NCBI RefSeq assembly: GCF_024713945.1 | Contig: NC_134684.1 | Coordinates: forward strand, 2,399,001-2,463,000 | From: Dermatophagoides farinae | Lineage: Eukaryota; Arthropoda; Arachnida; Sarcoptiformes; Pyroglyphidae | Direction of reading: 5' to 3' | DNA: 64,000 bases | Shown here: positions 60,209 through 64,000 of the stretch, piece by piece | Position numbering within the stretch: the stretch's first letter is position 1 | How the letters are laid out: the number at the start of each line of letters is the position of its first letter | Position numbers and translations under genes: made by a program | Notes under the pieces: model-generated | Database searches by the model: none | Told to the model about the DNA's origin: nothing | Seen by the model: the letters and a program-made list of their open reading frames with translations, nothing else

Positions 60209-63200
60209 CATTCAAAATGGGCAAAGAATCAATCGAAATGAAAATTGAATCTTAAATCAGGAAGAAAATTTTCAATATGAATCAATTTATGATTATTATT
60301 CACTCATCTACTATTACGATTTGGTTGTTTGTTTGATTGTTTGATTTGAGAACAACAGCAAATTTTTTTTTCTTCTCCTGGATTTAAATGTTGTTATAAT
60401 TTTCTCGCCTCGTTTTTTTTTATTCCGATAATCATTTCAATTTACAATGATTATTTGATATATCCGGTTTTATGTTTGTATTTTGTATCCAGTGAAAAAA
60501 AAATTGATTTCAACAAACAACAAAGAAGAAAGAAACAATCCTTTAAATTGGTCTACATTTTTTTCCATTTTGTTTTGCAACATTTCCGGTTTTTTTTTTG
60601 ATTGATTTTCATTCAATTAAAAATATCCATTCGAATGGATCCATTTTTTTATGCTGTTGTTTCGTCTTAATTAAAGATTTCAGTTGTAAATTCTGACAAC
60701 TGGGATTTTTTTTTTGTCACACACAAAAATACCTACTAAAAGCTATTAATATAACATATAAATACCACTCATTTCGTCAATGTGTAATTGATTGTTGTAA
60801 TAATAATTTTCACTGATATAAATGATTGATGTATTTTAGTGGGGAAAAAAAATTATTATTACTTATTGGTTATCTATGTGTGTTCTCACATTTTTTTTCT
60901 TTTTCTTCTTCTTCTTTATATTCGATAACACAAATTATTTAAAATCACGTTTTGGCTGGCTCAACGGCAACTTTGGTATTAAATTGGCCATGATGACTAT
61001 ATGTTATTGTTGTTGTTGTTGTTGATATTCAAACTTTAATTATCCATTGAATATTTTTGCATGTTTGGGGAAGCTTTTCGTTAACATCATCATCATCATT
61101 ATTTTCATTGAAATTGTAATCATATCATGTTACAGATAATTGATATTGATTGAATAAAAAAAATAGAAAAAAGAAATATCGATCTCATATATCGACAATG
61201 TAATGTTGATGTCTATGTCTATGCATGCCTGGTTGTTTTTTTGTTGTTGTTATTGTTCCACTTGCTACAAATGGACAAAACATGCATACACACATACATC
61301 AAACAATTGAAAAAACCAAGAAAATTTTTTACCATTTCCAAACATCTTTTCAATTTCAATAATGATCAAAAATGTAAAAAAAAAACCAAAAAAAAAATTC
61401 CTTTCTAGTCATGTTAATATGAATCCTTATATACTACCTTCAATACCACCACACACACATGACCTATGGGGGGTTATATTGACCTGAAATGAAAACTATT
61501 TTTGTGATTGTCATATATAATAATTTTATTAAAAAAAAATTTCTTTCCTCATCTTTTGTACCATGTCTCTATTATTATTATTATCATCTTTAATGCCATT
61601 TATATCTCTCATTTTTTTTTCTTAAATAATAATGACCTATCATATCGTACATCATGACTTGTGGAAGGCCAATCATTTTTTCTTGTTTCCCACGTTCGAC
61701 TATTATAGTAAATATCACGCTAATAGCTTTGACCAATTGATTCGTTTTTTTTTATTTATATATATCATATAAACAATTTTTCATGATAAAGAATTTTTTT
61801 TTTCGTCTAGGCTCCCGGTTGTTTGTGTTGTATTGATGTTTCTTGACCAATTGTGTCCATCATTGTCATCGTCATCGTTTTTTTTCTTCTTTAGTTGACC
61901 AGAATGTACATAACATTGTGTAATAGGCGCCATATATATATATATGCATATTATATACAGTATAAATATAGTTGTCAAATGATTATGACCAAAATGATGA
62001 TGATGATGATGACAATTTAATGACTACAATAAACCAATATAATATATTGGTTTATTCAATTGTTGTCTTATGGCTCATATAATAATAATATGCGGTGGTC
62101 GATGGTAAGATATGACCGTGTATAAAATTTTTTTTTTCTTTTTTTTTTGCCTCTAAATTTTTATACAACATGGTCAATGTTGAATTGCTTATAATAAAAA
62201 TTTGAATTATTTGTGTCTTCATTTTTTTTTTTTTTTTTTTTTGAATGATGATGCTTATAATGTCAACCCATTTTATGGTGATGGTAAAGCATAAAAATTT
62301 TTTTTCGGTTAGAAGGTCTCTCTCTCTCTCCTCTATGAGAAAATGGCTTTTTTCTTGATGATGATGATGATGATATGTTGAAATTTTGCTCTCTCTCTCT
62401 ATATTTACATGATTATGAATAAACACATCAATGCCATCATCATCATCATCATAAATGCACTATACGCAAATCTTTACCAATCGATTCATTATTTTAAACA
62501 TATTTGAAGCCTATTTGATGATTTTTTTCGTATTGCTTTTTTTTCTGTTGAAAATTGCTCATTCGAAAAAAAAAAAATTTCATTTTTGTTTTTTTTTCCT
62601 TCATAATTCGTAAAATATGAATATGTGGCTTTACAGAATTTATTCTGACTTGATACCATTATGATTGAATAAACATAAGACATTCTTGTTTGTTGACTTT
62701 GATTACTGTTCAAATAGTATGGAATTTTTATTTTTTTCATAATAATCATGATGTGTATTTTTGTAAAGTTGAAAAGTTGATTGTTTTGAATCATGATGAA
62801 ACATTCATCTCGGTTATTAACGGTTTTTTTCTCTTATTGTAAGCCTAATGCCCGATCGAATAGTGTGTGTGTGTATGAGTGTTAACAATAAGAAAAGAAG
62901 TAATAAATTGATTATTATTATTACTACTACCGAATCACTCATTTCATCATCCATCAACATAAAAAAACTTTCGGTTCTTAGTAATTCTTTAGTATTTGAG
63001 TTCTATCGAAAAAATTTAGTGGTAAAAGTTTTTTTCACACTACCAATCATCATCATCATCATCATTGTTTGAATTCAATCAAGATGCTGCTATAACTTTG
63101 TTCTCTTTTTTTTACACAACAACAACAACAATTGATTGAATTCAATAATTTTGACAATGTAGATGAATGAGTTTTTTTTTTGGTTATTTATCCAATATAT

Positions 63201-64000
63201 ATCTATCTATCACCATGAGGTGAAAACATCAAAATGGATGATGTTCTTGTATATATAGCGTCCATTTGCAATTTACAAACAAACAAAAAAAAACGATAAA
63301 CATTCCAAATAAATGAGAAATGATCAAAAAAAAAAAAAAAAAAATGATCGACGGCTAGCTAAATATAAAATTAATGTAATGTGATGTAACGAGAAAAAAA
63401 AGAGAGTAACGAAATTGTTTCAGTGCATTGTGAATCTAGGAGCCATCCTAATGATAATGATGATGATGATGATGATGATGACGATGGAGAAAAATCCAAT
63501 TGAATGATGTATCCAAAATAGTAATCAAAGATTGCTGTTTTGAATGTTGTGCTCTATATGTCACATCAATGAAATCTTTTATCGAAAATCATTTATATAT
63601 ATATGAAAATACTGACGGTTTTTGACGGTAGTAGTTTTTTTTTGTTGATGGCCATGTTTGTATTAAAGAAAAAAATGCAAAGATCTTCATTCGTCATTCA
63701 TTCGTCTTGGCCTTCGAAAATGGAAGCAAAAAAAAAAAAAAAAGAAAAAATGGGCAAAGTAACGGGAAAATTGTATCTCATGTCAATCGAATCCATTGGT
63801 CTATCCAATCAATTCCCCTCAGGCTTATTTGATATTCTGTTTTATTTTGTTCGTTTTTCCTTCTATGTCTCTGTGATGTTTTTTTTTCCATCATCTGTAT
63901 TCATTATCATCATCATCATCATCATCAACGTTGTTTATTTGTATTAGTTTCGAATGAATTTTTTTTCCATTTATTTGTTGGTATGTTTGTGTGTTAATGA

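Larger units (their letters stand above)
56977..64000. other. Non-coding, microsatellite-rich region to the window end
   Basis: No gene is established. It holds a TTG run (57160-57196), a second TTG block (about 57328-57360), an ATGATCA heptamer triplet (about 58206-58232), a diverged tetranucleotide array of ATCA, ACCA and ACCG units (about 60164-60208), poly-T (62222-62242), poly-A (63328-63343) and GAT (63455-63480). Small coding-like frames at 57633-57779, 61781-61933 and 63424-63503 are discussed as findings. Confidence 0.55.

Overview
The window is nuclear DNA from a small-genome arthropod, most likely an astigmatid mite of the dust-mite or scab-mite type. The evidence is a very AT-rich base composition, canonical GT/AG introns mostly of 60-110 bp, animal-only gene families (BBS2, RFX4, TMEM9, vanin, ACSL3/4), and coding sequence full of CAA, CAT, AAT and TCA runs (poly-Gln, -His, -Asn, -Ser) like those in the surrounding non-coding DNA. 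The species assignment is inference. I saw no bacterial genes, tRNA, rRNA or CRISPR array. Exon models were built by hand from splice sites and codon phase, and each multi-exon gene given here sums to a whole number of codons unless noted.

The left half (1-31.7 kb) is gene-dense. In order: BBS2 (minus, 3' end outside the window); an RFX4-type transcription factor (plus, head-to-head with BBS2); an intronless CRAL-TRIO lipid-binding protein (minus); a long-chain acyl-CoA synthetase of the ACSL3/4 type (minus); an unrecognised type II membrane protein with a cysteine-rich ectodomain (plus); a secreted vanin/biotinidase-family amidohydrolase (minus); a two-frame locus with a Copia-Gag-like region followed by RCC1 repeats and a BTB-like end (plus); TMEM9 (minus); a secreted leucine-rich-repeat protein (minus); and a WS/DGAT-type acyltransferase homologue with a very long low-complexity N-terminus and a degraded active-site motif (minus).

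Two themes link neighbours. BBS2 is a ciliary cargo-adaptor subunit of a class that RFX factors control through X-box sites in nematodes, flies and vertebrates. Here it sits divergently from an RFX gene, with an X-box-like site upstream of BBS2 and a GTAACC hexamer array (RFX half-sites) upstream of the RFX gene. Several genes act on lipids (ACSL, CRAL-TRIO, WS/DGAT homologue), but they are not co-transcribed and the grouping may be chance.

The right half (31.7-64 kb) has no gene I can establish. It is dominated by microsatellites (ATG/CAT, CA/TG, TTG/CAA, CT and tetranucleotides) and T/A runs. It looks like a very large intron or intergenic region. A few islands with coding-like sequence and splice-like edges are recorded as low-confidence candidate exons.
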